Below the pieces are notes generated by a model. The model ran no database searches. It saw nothing but the letters and a program-made list of their open reading frames with translations, and had not been told where the DNA came from. Below, in pieces: positions 1-8,113 of a stretch of 28,953 bases of DNA. A program made the position numbers and the translations under genes. Source of the DNA: Anaerovoracaceae bacterium (GTDB lineage: Bacteria; Bacillota; Clostridia; Peptostreptococcales; Anaerovoracaceae); NCBI GenBank assembly GCA_029983755.1, contig JASBYX010000021.1:1-28953 (forward strand), read 5' to 3'. How positions within the stretch are numbered: position 1 is the first letter of the stretch; every line of letters begins with the position of its first letter.

Positions 1-50
1 AAACAATTATATCACAAGGGTATGTAAAAATGGAAATTTTCTTAAGTCTG

Positions 51-59
51 TGGTAATAT
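51..59 (+). promoter_or_regulatory. Candidate extended -10 promoter for the nucleotidase gene
   Basis: The sequence TGGTAATAT matches an extended -10 element (TG, one base, then a TATAAT-like hexamer) about 70 bases before the start codon. No convincing -35 hexamer lies upstream, which extended -10 promoters often tolerate. Closely similar elements occur before the PBP gene and ftsZ. This is inference from a short motif. Confidence 0.35.
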
Positions 60-79
60 AAGAGGGCAAGTAAAACCAT

Positions 80-115
80 ATTGTTACTAAAAATCAAATT
101 GTTACTAAAACTCAA
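80..115 (+). repeat. 18-bp tandem duplication in the nucleotidase leader
   Basis: Two abutting 18-base units, ATTGTTACTAAAA(A/C)TCAA, lie at 80-97 and 98-115 and differ at one base (A at 93, C at 111). They sit between the candidate promoter and the GAGGTG ribosome binding site, so they would be in the 5' untranslated region. They could be a slippage duplication or a pair of binding sites; the sequence alone does not decide. Confidence 0.8.
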
Positions 116-131
116 ATGGCGAGGTGTAGAT

Positions 132-2396
132 ATGTTAAAGAGAATTCTAATTGGAATACTTTGTATAATTGTTGCTGCTTGTATGCTGCTCCCTGCAGTT
201 CTTACCTTTGCAGAGCCAGTAGGAGATATGAGTCAAGAGGATGAGACCAAAGAGGAGAAGAGCGATTCCAACAGGCTGACTGTTTTGTTTGAGCACGATA
301 TGCACTCCCACCTGGAACGTTTTCCCCAGATTGCAACTGTAATTAAGGAAACGAAGAAAGTAGACCCGGACACCATTGTACTTGACGGTGGAGATTTTTC
401 CATGGGGACGCCATATCAGACAATCTTTAGAAACGAGGCTGCGGAACTTAGGATGATGGGTTTTGTGGGGTTTGACGTTACAACTCTTGGAAATCACGAG
501 TTTGACTACAGGCCTCAGGGCTTAGCTGACATGCTGAATAGAGCGGTGGCGGCATCCCAAGAGGATAGGATAAACTTTGATTAGGAAAACGAATTCCGAT
601 ATAGATTTAGACCTAAGGATAAGCCTGTAAATCCATATGTTTTACCTCAAATGGTCAACTCTAATATCAACATGGAGGGGACAATTAAAGACAGCAAATT
701 AAAGGAAAAAGGCCAGGCACTGAAAGCTGCTTTGGAAAACTATGGCAGCAAAGAATACACTGTGCTGGAGAAGAATGGGAAGAAAATAGCAGTCTTCGGT
801 GTTTTTGGTAAACAGAGCCTTGATTACGCTCCTGAGGCAGCGACTAAGTTCAAGGACCCTGTTAAGGCGGCTAAGGCCACTGTGGAAAAGATCAAGAAGA
901 AAAATCCCGATGTGATAATCGCAGTTTCCCATAGCGGAACAAGTGAAGATAAGGAAATGTCCGAGGACGAGATCCTGGCGAAGGAAGTCCCTGATATAGA
1001 CGTCATCGTAAGTGGCCACAGTCATACCCTTTTGAGTGAGCCTATCACGGTGGGCAATACCACAATCGGATCCTGCGGTTCTTACTGTGAGAATATTGGA
1101 AAAATTGTTTTGACCCGTTCCAAAGAAGGTGAGAAGTTCAAGAGGCAAAGTTATGAGATTCTCCCACTTGCATCTGTAAATCCCGATGAAGAAACCACAA
1201 AGGAGCTTGAAAAGTTCAGGAAGCTAGTTGATGAAGAATTTTTCAAACCCTACGGTTATAAGTGGGATCAGGTTTTGACAAACAGCAATTTCGACTTTGA
1301 ACCGATTGAAAATCTAGGGGCCGTGCAGAAGGAAGAACGCCTAGGGAATATCCTTTCAGACTCATTCATATATGCTGTAAAGGAGGCAGAAGGAGATAAA
1401 TATGACCCTGTTGCCGCCTCTATAATGAATGCAGGAACCATAAGGGGAACTTTTAAGAAAGGTCCGATAACAACGGCAGATGCCTATAACTCGCTATCCA
1501 TCGGATCCGGCCCTGACGGAAAGCCGGGCTACCCACTAGTTTCTGTATACCTTAACGGAAACGAGATGAGGGCTTTGGCGGAGGTAGATGCTTCTGTATC
1601 AGAGTCGATGACTGAAGCTAGGCTATATGTTTCTGGCCTAATGTACAGGATTAATCCTCACAGGCTATTCTTGAACAAAATATCAGAAATATACAAGGTA
1701 GTTCCGGATGCTCTGGATTATAGAGATCCTCTCCCATATGCTGCAGGAATCGGCAAAGACTCTGAAAATCCAAGTCGTGTTTGGGAAAAAGAGGATTTGA
1801 AGGCTATCGATGCTCAGGTTAACGACATGAAGAATAGTGGCGGACTTCAGGAATTGGATAAGGGAAAGCTCTACAGAGTTGTGGGAGACTTATATGCCTG
1901 CCAGATGTTGGGGCTTGTTACCGAAAAATCCAAGGGGTTGCTTTCCATCGTTCCTAAGGATAAGGACGGTAAAGAGATTAAAGACTTTGAGAAGCATATC
2001 ATTCGAAGTCAAGATGGATCAGAACTCAAGGAGTGGTACGCTGTAGTTAGATACATGGATTCTTTTGGAGATAAGGGGGTACCTTCTTCTTATGAAAACC
2101 TTCAAGGAAGAAAAATATTAGAAGACGTTGGCAGTGTTTCCGCATACCTTAAGAACCCTAGCAAAATATTTTGGATGGCTCTGGGCGTGGTGATTCTCGC
2201 CGTTGCGGTTGTCGCCTTAATCATAACACTCATAGTGAAACTGATATTGGGGCTTACCGGGGCTACGAGAAGGAGAAGAAATAGACCAACGGGTTTGTTC
2301 GGACCGTCAGGTTCTTCCATGTACAGATCATCAACTTCGGGCAGTACCATATTTAAGCACAGGAAGAATCAGTACAAGGCTAGATGGCGAAAATAA
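132..2396 (+). pseudogene. Membrane-anchored 5'-nucleotidase/metallophosphatase, interrupted by an in-frame TAG
   Basis: This encodes an exported UshA-like 5'-nucleotidase/2',3'-cyclic phosphodiesterase family protein. The ATG at 132 follows a GAGGTG site and begins a signal peptide (K-R, then a long hydrophobic stretch, ending near TFA-EP). Calcineurin-like metal motifs are D56-x-H58, GGD to D88 and GNHE at 120-123. After codon 151, which is TAG (582-584), the same frame continues with a VNSN stretch, a VSHSG motif and GHSH, then the 5'-nucleotidase C-terminal domain. A transmembrane helix near the end (around 2164-2250) and an Arg-rich tail follow. Both halves are collinear in one frame, so a single nonsense change separates them. 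The second half could restart at ATG 651, but no Shine-Dalgarno is visible there and it would lack export signal and half the metal site. Recent pseudogene, sequencing error or stop readthrough are all possible; pseudogene is my preference. Confidence 0.75.
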
Positions 2397-2417
2397 AAAA
2401 TCAATATTTCGGCATGC

Positions 2418-2458
2418 AAACGCACGTTCCCACAAGATATTGTGGAGCGTGCGTTTTT
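2418..2458 (+). terminator. Rho-independent terminator after the nucleotidase gene
   Basis: AAACGCACG at 2418-2426 pairs with CGTGCGTTT from 2448. The stem extends inward through CCAC/GTGG with a small mismatch and is followed by a T run. It lies 21 bases after the stop codon and separates this gene from the cell division cluster. Confidence 0.88.
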
Positions 2459-2466
2459 ATTGCCCT

Positions 2467-2558
2467 AAAGTGCAAAAAATCTCTCCAAAAGTGGTGCAAA
2501 ATGCCCATTTTAGAGTCGATAATGTTGAAAAGTGGGGAAAAGTGGTGTAGAATGGTGA
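2467..2558 (+). promoter_or_regulatory. MraZ-type operator, 10-bp-phased AAAGTG boxes
   Basis: Boxes matching AAAGTG or one base off start at 2467, 2488, 2498, 2529, 2539 and 2549. The last three form a perfect 10-bp period (AAAGTGGGGA, AAAGTGGTGT, AGAATGGTGA). MraZ of Mollicutes is known to bind AAAGTG(T/G)NNN repeats upstream of its own gene, so autorepression by the downstream mraZ product is the natural reading. The last three boxes overlap the promoter spacer and -10, where binding would block RNA polymerase. Spacings of 21, 10, 31, 10 and 10 place all boxes on roughly one helix face. Confidence 0.75.
2525..2553 (+). promoter_or_regulatory. Sigma-A promoter of the mraZ operon
   Basis: TTGAAA at 2525-2530 and TAGAAT at 2548-2553 each match the consensus at five of six positions and are separated by exactly 17 bases. 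The promoter lies about 55 bases before the mraZ start and is overlapped by the AAAGTG boxes, which implies repression by MraZ. Confidence 0.7.
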
Positions 2559-2608
2559 CAACAAATAATTCAGTGTGGACAAGTGTCTAAAGATGTGAGG
2601 TAAATCAA

Positions 2609-3040
2609 TTGTTTATGGGGACTTATAACAATTCAATAGACGGTAAAAACCGGGTGATTGTCCCTGCTAAACACAGAGAAAACCTAGGAGGAAGATGTGT
2701 ACTGACAAAGGGTCTCGATAAGTGCTTGTATATATATACAATTGCTGATTGGGAAAAGCAGATGGAGAAGATAGCCCTGATGCCTGAGTCAGATCCAAAA
2801 GTCAGAGCCTTCATCAGACACTTTTGTGCTAACGCAGTGGAATGTGAGTTTGACAAACAGGGAAGAATCGTAGTCCCTGCAGAACTCAAGGCTTACGGAG
2901 AATTCACCAAGGAGCTTGTTACCATGGGAGCCATGAAGAAGATTGAAATTTGGGCCAAAGAAGTATGGGACGGAGCTGAAAACGGAGAAAAGATGGATTC
3001 AGAAGCCTTCAGCGAAGCTCTTTCCCTCTACAACTTCTAG
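2609..3040 (+). CDS. mraZ: Transcriptional regulator MraZ
   Basis: MraZ is a small DNA-binding protein that forms rings and represses the division and cell wall cluster it heads. The 143-residue product shows the two tandem AbrB-like half-domains, each with a DxxxR signature: DGKNR near residue 12 and DKQGR near residue 84. The TTG at 2609 is the preferred start. It gives the family-typical N-terminus MFMG and sits 8 bases after a GAGG ribosome binding site, whereas the ATG at 2615 would be 14 bases away. The gene is immediately downstream of a matching operator and 17 bases before rsmH. Length and context are normal. Confidence 0.95.
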   Translation: MFMGTYNNSIDGKNRVIVPAKHRENLGGRCVLTKGLDKCLYIYTIADWEKQMEKIALMPESDPKVRAFIRHFCANAVECEFDKQGRIVVPAELKAYGEFTKELVTMGAMKKIEIWAKEVWDGAENGEKMDSEAFSEALSLYNF

Positions 3041-3057
3041 CGATAAGGAAGAATTCC

Positions 3058-4071
3058 ATGGAAGAGAAAAAGAAAGAAGCTAAAGCCTTGAATACCGCCG
3101 AAGATATATCGGAGAGAGCCAACTTCAGACACACCACTGTTTTGTTGGAAGAAACCATCAAAAACCTCAATATTAAGCCGGACGGAATATATGTTGATGG
3201 AACTTTAGGCGGTGGAGGCCACAGTGCACTTATTTGTGGAAATCTCGGAGAAAATGGTGTCCTCATCGGTATAGATAGAGATACAGATGCCCTCGAGGCT
3301 GCCGAGAAAAGACTTGATGAGTACGATTGCGAAAAAATTTTCGTACACAACAATTACTCTGAAATCAAGGAAATCTTGTCGGAACTGAAAGCAGAAGGCA
3401 GGATAGATAGAGATAAGATAGACGGAGCTGTTTTGGATTTAGGAGTTTCCTCATTTCAGCTGGATAGCCCGGAAAGGGGATTTTCCTATATGAGGGAAGC
3501 CCCACTTGATATGAGAATGGATCAAGAGGGATCATTTACCGCCTACGATGTGGTAAACTCCTATGACGAACACGATCTGGGGGAGGTTATCAAAACATAC
3601 GGGGAAGAGGCCTGGGCAAAACGCATTGCTAAGTTCATTGTCCAAAAGAGACAAGAAGCCCCAATTGAGACGACGACTCAGCTTGTGGATGTGATAAAAG
3701 CAGCTATTCCGGCTAGGTCCAGAAGGGAAGGACCTCATCCTGCAAAGAGAACTTTCCAGGCGATAAGAATCGAAGTCAACCAGGAACTCAGCCATCTTTC
3801 TAAAGCGGTTGAAGATTTCTGCGATGTACTTGAACATAACGGAAGGTTATGTATAATCTCATTTCACTCTCTTGAAGATAGGATAGTGAAGAATGTATTT
3901 AGCAAAAGGGCAAACCCTTGTACTTGCCCGCCGGAGTTTCCCATATGCGTATGTGGGAAGGTGGCGGATGTGAGAAAAATCTCAGGAAAGCCGATAATAC
4001 CGACTAAAGGGGAAGTCGATGGCAATCCCAGATCTCGCAGTGCTAAGCTAAGGGTATGTGAAAAGATATAA
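3058..4071 (+). CDS. rsmH: 16S rRNA (cytosine-1402-N4) methyltransferase RsmH
   Basis: RsmH (MraW) transfers a methyl group from SAM to N4 of C1402 in 16S rRNA, in the ribosomal P site. The 337-residue product has the SAM-binding signature DGTLGGGGHS at residues 47-56 after the family N-terminal HTTVLLEE block. Later come the conserved DMRMD segment, the RTFQAIRIEVN block and the IISFHSLEDRIVK block. About 20 extra charged residues precede the HTTVLL block. The start at ATG 3058 has an AAGGAAG site upstream. It is second in the mraZ operon, its conserved position in bacteria. A CxC-x9-CxC arrangement near the C-terminus is common in the Bacillota form. Confidence 0.96.
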   Translation: MEEKKKEAKALNTAEDISERANFRHTTVLLEETIKNLNIKPDGIYVDGTLGGGGHSALICGNLGENGVLIGIDRDTDALEAAEKRLDEYDCEKIFVHNNYSEIKEILSELKAEGRIDRDKIDGAVLDLGVSSFQLDSPERGFSYMREAPLDMRMDQEGSFTAYDVVNSYDEHDLGEVIKTYGEEAWAKRIAKFIVQKRQEAPIETTTQLVDVIKAAIPARSRREGPHPAKRTFQAIRIEVNQELSHLSKAVEDFCDVLEHNGRLCIISFHSLEDRIVKNVFSKRANPCTCPPEFPICVCGKVADVRKISGKPIIPTKGEVDGNPRSRSAKLRVCEKI

Positions 4072-4098
4072 AGATATTAGGAGTTGCGAGGAATAATT

Positions 4099-4425
4099 AT
4101 GAAGAGAAAGGAACAATTTAAAATTATCTTGGCAGTCCTCTTTATCGGAGTGATTCTACTGTTCATGGTGCTCATCGACGCATACAATGCTAACGTCCAG
4201 GTGGACAACAATGAGTACTCTAGGATCAATGCTGATTTACAGGGGGAAATCGATACTTTGAAGATTAAAGTTAAGGCTTCAAACAATATCGACAGCATTG
4301 AAAAAGTAGCCATTGAACAGCTTGGGATGGTATACCCAAGTGAGGATCAATGTATTTATTTGACTGATAATGACAAGCCACAGGGGGGCTTTGCAGCGAT
4401 GCTAAAAAGCCAGGCATATAATTAG
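4099..4425 (+). CDS. ftsL: Cell division protein FtsL (FtsL/DivIC-like)
   Basis: The 108-residue product is a bitopic division protein: a short basic N-terminus (KRKEQFK), one transmembrane helix at about residues 8-28, then an extracellular coiled-coil-prone segment of roughly 40 residues. The A-IEQLGM motif typical of the FtsL/DivIC family follows. FtsL bridges FtsQ/DivIB and the septal synthase pair FtsW-PBP. The ATG at 4099 follows GAGGA with 7 bases spacing, so I prefer it to an upstream TTG in the same frame. Sequence conservation in this family is poor; the assignment rests on topology and its place between rsmH and the PBP gene. Confidence 0.88.
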   Translation: MKRKEQFKIILAVLFIGVILLFMVLIDAYNANVQVDNNEYSRINADLQGEIDTLKIKVKASNNIDSIEKVAIEQLGMVYPSEDQCIYLTDNDKPQGGFAAMLKSQAYN

Positions 4426-4450
4426 GCAAATAAATAACTGAATATGAAAG

Positions 4451-4488
4451 CCGGACAACTGAATATATTTAGCTTGTCTGGTTTTTTT
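4451..4488 (+). terminator. Internal terminator between ftsL and the PBP gene
   Basis: CCGGACAA (4451-4458) pairs with TTGTCTGG (4474-4481), with one G-T wobble and a 15-base loop, followed by seven T residues. It lies 26 bases after the ftsL stop, so the mraZ-rsmH-ftsL transcript probably ends, wholly or in part, inside the division cluster. Confidence 0.82.
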
Positions 4489-4496
4489 GATTTTTG

Positions 4497-4505
4497 TGGT
4501 AAAAT
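4497..4505 (+). promoter_or_regulatory. Candidate extended -10 promoter for the PBP-mur segment
   Basis: TGGTAAAAT matches an extended -10 element and comes directly after the terminator T run, a sensible place to restart transcription. The nearest -35-like hexamer (TTGTCT at 4474) is 20 bases away and lies inside the terminator stem, so recognition would depend on the extended element. The same nonamer occurs before ftsZ. Confidence 0.5.
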
Positions 4506-4532
4506 GTTATTAGTTGATGAGGCGAAGAAAAC

Positions 4533-4628
4533 CTGTGAGCATATGATGGGTGAACGTCATTGGCTGATATGAAGATGCCAAATCCCACGGTGGATATCCC
4601 AGCTTAGAAAGAACGAGGTCTGGCACAG
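4533..4628 (+). other. Structured-looking 5' leader of the PBP gene, unknown class
   Basis: About 120 untranslated bases separate the candidate promoter from the PBP start. Complementary segments suggest a folded RNA. CTGTG (4533-4537) pairs with CACAG (4624-4628), right up to the start codon. ATGATG (4543-4548) pairs with CGTCAT (4555-4560) around a GGTGAA loop. GGCTGATAT (4562-4570) pairs with ATAT-CC-CAGCT (4594-4604) with a two-base bulge. I do not recognise a known riboswitch. An alternative reading is a 9-codon ORF from 4543 without a good ribosome binding site. Pairing was judged by eye. Confidence 0.35.
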
Positions 4629-6620
4629 ATGGTATATATTGAAAAGAACAAGACTGACAGGATTACAAAACGCAGGATAGTTTTCCTGTTTATTTGCGTG
4701 CTGGCGGTTTTGTGCTTGATGGTTTTTAGGTTGGCATGGATTCAGATTGTAAATGCTGAGGAATACAGGGACAGAGCTGTAAGGCAACAAAAGGGCGATG
4801 TGCCTATTGAAGCCAAGAGGGGAATAATTTACGACAGGAACGGGAAGCCCCTTGCAGCAAGTGCCATGTCATACAATGTTTGGGTGAGGCCTCCTGTGGT
4901 TCGAGAGGACTACAAAGGTGCGAAACTGGAGGATTTAGCCGAGAAAATTTCTGCAATCACAGGGGATAGCAAAGAGGACATAATGGATACACTAGGTTCC
5001 AAGTCTCCTCTTCTGAAAATGAGTCAATACCTGGAAAAAGATAAGCTGGAGAAGCTCAAAAAGCTTGAGATTCCGAGCCTGCAGGTTGCCGAAGCAAGCA
5101 GAAGATCGTATCCCATGGGAGATTTTGCGTCCCACGTGCTTGGAAGCGTAAACGGTGATAATAGAGGACGAACAGGCCTGGAGCTTCAGTATGATGATTA
5201 TCTCAGTGGAGTGGCAGGTAGATGGATAAGGAATGCTGATGTTCACGGAGATCCGTTGGCCTACGGATCGGAAAAGTATTACGAGGCAGAAGATGGACTA
5301 AATGTTGTCACTACCATTGACGAAGTTCTTCAGCACTACCTTGAAACTGCAATTGAAAACGGCATGAAGAAATACAAGCCTCAGAGTATTCAGGCTGTGG
5401 TTATGGATCCAAAAACAGGAGATGTGCTTGCAATGGCCAGCGCTCCAAGCTTTGACCCAAACCACCCTACAACACCCGCTGATCCTGCTGAAAAGAAAAA
5501 ATTCAACAAGCTTTCAGACAAGGAAAAGGGGGACTATCTGAGTAAACTTTGGACAAATCCAGTTGTCAGCAGCCTTTATGAACCTGGATCCACGGTTAAG
5601 GTTGTAACGGTTTCCTCAGCCCTTGAGGAAGAAATTGCAACGCCGGAAGAACCATTCTACTGCGGCGGGAGTATCTCTGTAGCCGGTGCGAACATACATT
5701 GTGCCAACAACACTAGCCATGGAAATGAGACTTTGAAAGAAGCCCTTGCAAATTCCTGCAACGTTGTTATGGTTACCCTTGCAGAGCGAATGGGAGCCGA
5801 CAGGCAATACAAGTATTTAAATCTATATGGATTAACTGAAAAAACAGGAATTGATTTGCCTGGAGAAGCATACCCACTTGTTCCACCTTTGGAGAATTTG
5901 AATCAGGTGACCCATGCAAACCTGGCATTTGGTCAAGGTATTGCAGTCACTCCGATTGAAATGTGTCAGGCTGTATCATGCATTGCAAACGATGGGGTTT
6001 TGCTTAAGCCTAGACTTGTAAAGGAACTGACTGACAAGAACGGTAAGGTTGTAAAGAAATTCCCTGTAGAGATCAAGAAGAAAGTAATCTCTAAAAAGAC
6101 TGCTGAAGAAACCATGTCAGCAATGGAACTCATGATTCAAAGAAATGGTGGTAACGTTGCCATACCGGGAGTGAGGATAGCTGGAAAGACGGGTACTTCA
6201 GAGAAACCTATAAATGGAGTATACACCCAGTACGTATACGGCTCTATGGTTTGCATAGCTCCGGTTGACGATCCGAAATTTGCAATCGTTATAATGGTGG
6301 ATGCTCCTACCCACGGCCTTTACGGAGGAACAACTGCGGGGCCTATGATCAAGGAATTCTTTGAAAAGGCCTTCCCTTATGTTGGGGTAGAAGCTAAGCT
6401 GACAGATGAAGAAAAGACTAAGCTAAATGAGAGTCAGATTGAAGTTCCAACCGTTGTTGGCAAATCTCTAAAAGAGGCAAAGAATATCCTCTCTAACTCC
6501 GGACTTGAATACTCAGTGGTGCAGGATCAGGGTGATGACAGCATAACTGTAAAAGGTCAGTACCCGCAGCCGGGCAAAAAGATCAGCAGTATTGAGAAAG
6601 TCTATCTATATCTTGAGTAA
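4629..6620 (+). CDS. Class B penicillin-binding protein with PASTA domain (FtsI/PBP2B/SpoVD type)
   Basis: This is the septal peptidoglycan transpeptidase, working outside the membrane with the SEDS polymerase FtsW. The 663-residue product has a short cytoplasmic tail, one transmembrane helix at about residues 17-38, the PBP dimer domain starting near EAKRGIIYDRNG, and a transpeptidase domain. The catalytic motifs are S321-x-x-K324, S376-x-N378 and K520-T-G522. One PASTA domain occupies roughly the last 60 residues (from about EVPTVVG). One PASTA domain is usual for SpoVD-like proteins, but the window shows no other sporulation gene, so this may be the vegetative division PBP. Start ATG 4629 has GAGGT 9 bases upstream. 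murE, which often follows, is absent; murF comes next. Confidence 0.93.
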   Translation: MVYIEKNKTDRITKRRIVFLFICVLAVLCLMVFRLAWIQIVNAEEYRDRAVRQQKGDVPIEAKRGIIYDRNGKPLAASAMSYNVWVRPPVVREDYKGAKLEDLAEKISAITGDSKEDIMDTLGSKSPLLKMSQYLEKDKLEKLKKLEIPSLQVAEASRRSYPMGDFASHVLGSVNGDNRGRTGLELQYDDYLSGVAGRWIRNADVHGDPLAYGSEKYYEAEDGLNVVTTIDEVLQHYLETAIENGMKKYKPQSIQAVVMDPKTGDVLAMASAPSFDPNHPTTPADPAEKKKFNKLSDKEKGDYLSKLWTNPVVSSLYEPGSTVKVVTVSSALEEEIATPEEPFYCGGSISVAGANIHCANNTSHGNETLKEALANSCNVVMVTLAERMGADRQYKYLNLYGLTEKTGIDLPGEAYPLVPPLENLNQVTHANLAFGQGIAVTPIEMCQAVSCIANDGVLLKPRLVKELTDKNGKVVKKFPVEIKKKVISKKTAEETMSAMELMIQRNGGNVAIPGVRIAGKTGTSEKPINGVYTQYVYGSMVCIAPVDDPKFAIVIMVDAPTHGLYGGTTAGPMIKEFFEKAFPYVGVEAKLTDEEKTKLNESQIEVPTVVGKSLKEAKNILSNSGLEYSVVQDQGDDSITVKGQYPQPGKKISSIEKVYLYLE

Positions 6621-6658
6621 AAATTTGAATAGAAAGTCGAATTAAAATGGAGCAGAAA

Positions 6659-8095
6659 ATGGAGCGAGAATTTAAATTCAAACTAATGGATAGTGTTGAG
6701 GCAACAGGAGGTAAACTTGCCGTTTCAGAGGGTCCGAAAGGCTTTGAAGGAGTATTTATCGATTCAAGGCAGGTGCAGGAAAACTCTGCGTTCTTTGCTG
6801 TAATTGGAGAAAACCACGATGCTCATTGCTTTCTGGAAGAAGTGATGGACAAAGGTTGTCAAACGTTTTTTGTGAGTTCCGAGGCAGCCTCGGATAGAGC
6901 GCAAAACTATGCGAAAAACAACAACTATCAAGTAAACATAATTCTTGTAGACGATACCACAGAAGCCATGGCAAAACTCGCAGAATTTCATCTCAATAGA
7001 ATAAATCCAAAGAAAATTGCCATAACGGGAAGTATGGGGAAGACTACCACAAGGGACATGGTATATGCAGTCTGTTCCAGCAAGTACAAGACAGGTCATC
7101 CCATCAAGAATTACAACAGCCTCATAGGAGTAAGCATGACGGTTTTGGCCTATGACATGGATGTTGAGGTTGCCGTAATTGAGATCGGCATGGAGAGCCT
7201 GGGAGAAATCCATCACATAGTGGAATGGGTAAAGCCTGACATCAGTCTGATAACTTACATCGGCCTCACACACCTTGAACAGCTTGGAAGTCAGGAAAAT
7301 ATCTACAAGGCAAAGATGGAAATCACGGATTTTCTTGGAAAAGACGACCTCCTGATAATCAACCAGGACTCCCCGACTCTGAACAAAAACACTATTGTGG
7401 GTCAATATGATATAATATCCGTTGGATCATCTGACGACTGCGACTACAAAATAGGTGACTGCCACGACCATGGCGAAAAAGGCATAGATTTCAGGCTTTC
7501 CATGGCTGAAGGGGAAGAAACTATGGAAGTGGATCTACCCATACCGGGTGCTCATAACAGGTTTAATGCTGCCCTTGCAATTGCTGCAGGAAAGGCTGTG
7601 GGAATTTCACCCAAGGATGCAGTGAGAGCACTACAAAGTCTTGAACGCACAGGCATGCGCATGGAATTTAAGGATAACGGTGTCATCAGAGTTATGGATG
7701 ATAGCTACAGCTCTTTTCCTGAGGCTGTAAGAAGTGCTGTTGATAGCCTTGTGAGCACGGAAGCAAGGAGGAGGGTGGCCATCCTGGCAGGGATGAATGG
7801 CTGGGCAGATATTTCCCGAAAAGTTCATATGGAAGTGGGGGAATATGTAGTAGAAAAAGGCCTTGATCTTCTCATTTGTGTGGGACAGCATACGGACGAT
7901 ATGGCTTCAGCTGCCTTCCGTAAAGCTCGAGTAGATGGTAGCCCCTGCAAAGTTATATTCTTCTCTGAGAAAAGTGTTTTGTTGAATCTGTTGCCATATC
8001 TGATTGAACCTGAGGATTTGGTGCTTGTTAAGGGTTCCAGAATGTATGCCATGGAAGAGGTGGTAGAGAGACTTCTTGGAATTGTGGCTAGATAA
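6659..8095 (+). CDS. murF: UDP-MurNAc-tripeptide--D-alanyl-D-alanine ligase MurF
   Basis: MurF adds D-Ala-D-Ala to the UDP-MurNAc-tripeptide using ATP, the last cytoplasmic step of the pentapeptide. The product (about 478 residues, normal for MurF) has the Mur ligase P-loop TGSMGKTTT with K128, then the NYNSLIGV block characteristic of MurF, an EIGM block, and a late DDSYSSFPEA block in the C-terminal domain. Two close starts are possible. I prefer ATG 6659 because GGAG lies 6 bases upstream, while ATG 6647 lacks a clear site. It begins about 38 bases after the PBP stop with no promoter visible, so co-transcription is likely. Confidence 0.94.
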   Translation: MEREFKFKLMDSVEATGGKLAVSEGPKGFEGVFIDSRQVQENSAFFAVIGENHDAHCFLEEVMDKGCQTFFVSSEAASDRAQNYAKNNNYQVNIILVDDTTEAMAKLAEFHLNRINPKKIAITGSMGKTTTRDMVYAVCSSKYKTGHPIKNYNSLIGVSMTVLAYDMDVEVAVIEIGMESLGEIHHIVEWVKPDISLITYIGLTHLEQLGSQENIYKAKMEITDFLGKDDLLIINQDSPTLNKNTIVGQYDIISVGSSDDCDYKIGDCHDHGEKGIDFRLSMAEGEETMEVDLPIPGAHNRFNAALAIAAGKAVGISPKDAVRALQSLERTGMRMEFKDNGVIRVMDDSYSSFPEAVRSAVDSLVSTEARRRVAILAGMNGWADISRKVHMEVGEYVVEKGLDLLICVGQHTDDMASAAFRKARVDGSPCKVIFFSEKSVLLNLLPYLIEPEDLVLVKGSRMYAMEEVVERLLGIVAR

Positions 8096-8113
8096 TGGAT
8101 AGGAGATTTGGTA

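Noticed and set aside
582..584. TAG read as pyrrolysine
   Set aside because: TAG ends half of the genes in the window, which is unlike pyrrolysine-using genomes where TAG is rare, and the enzyme family has no known need for it.
585..650. A frameshift explaining the split nucleotidase
   Set aside because: The two open segments are in the same frame (132 and 651 differ by a multiple of three) and the 22 codons between them read without another stop. Only one TAG separates them.
6764..7405. A 213-codon open frame on the minus strand inside murF
   Set aside because: It is wholly antisense to a well-supported gene, has no ribosome binding site at its start, and its translation resembles no family I know.
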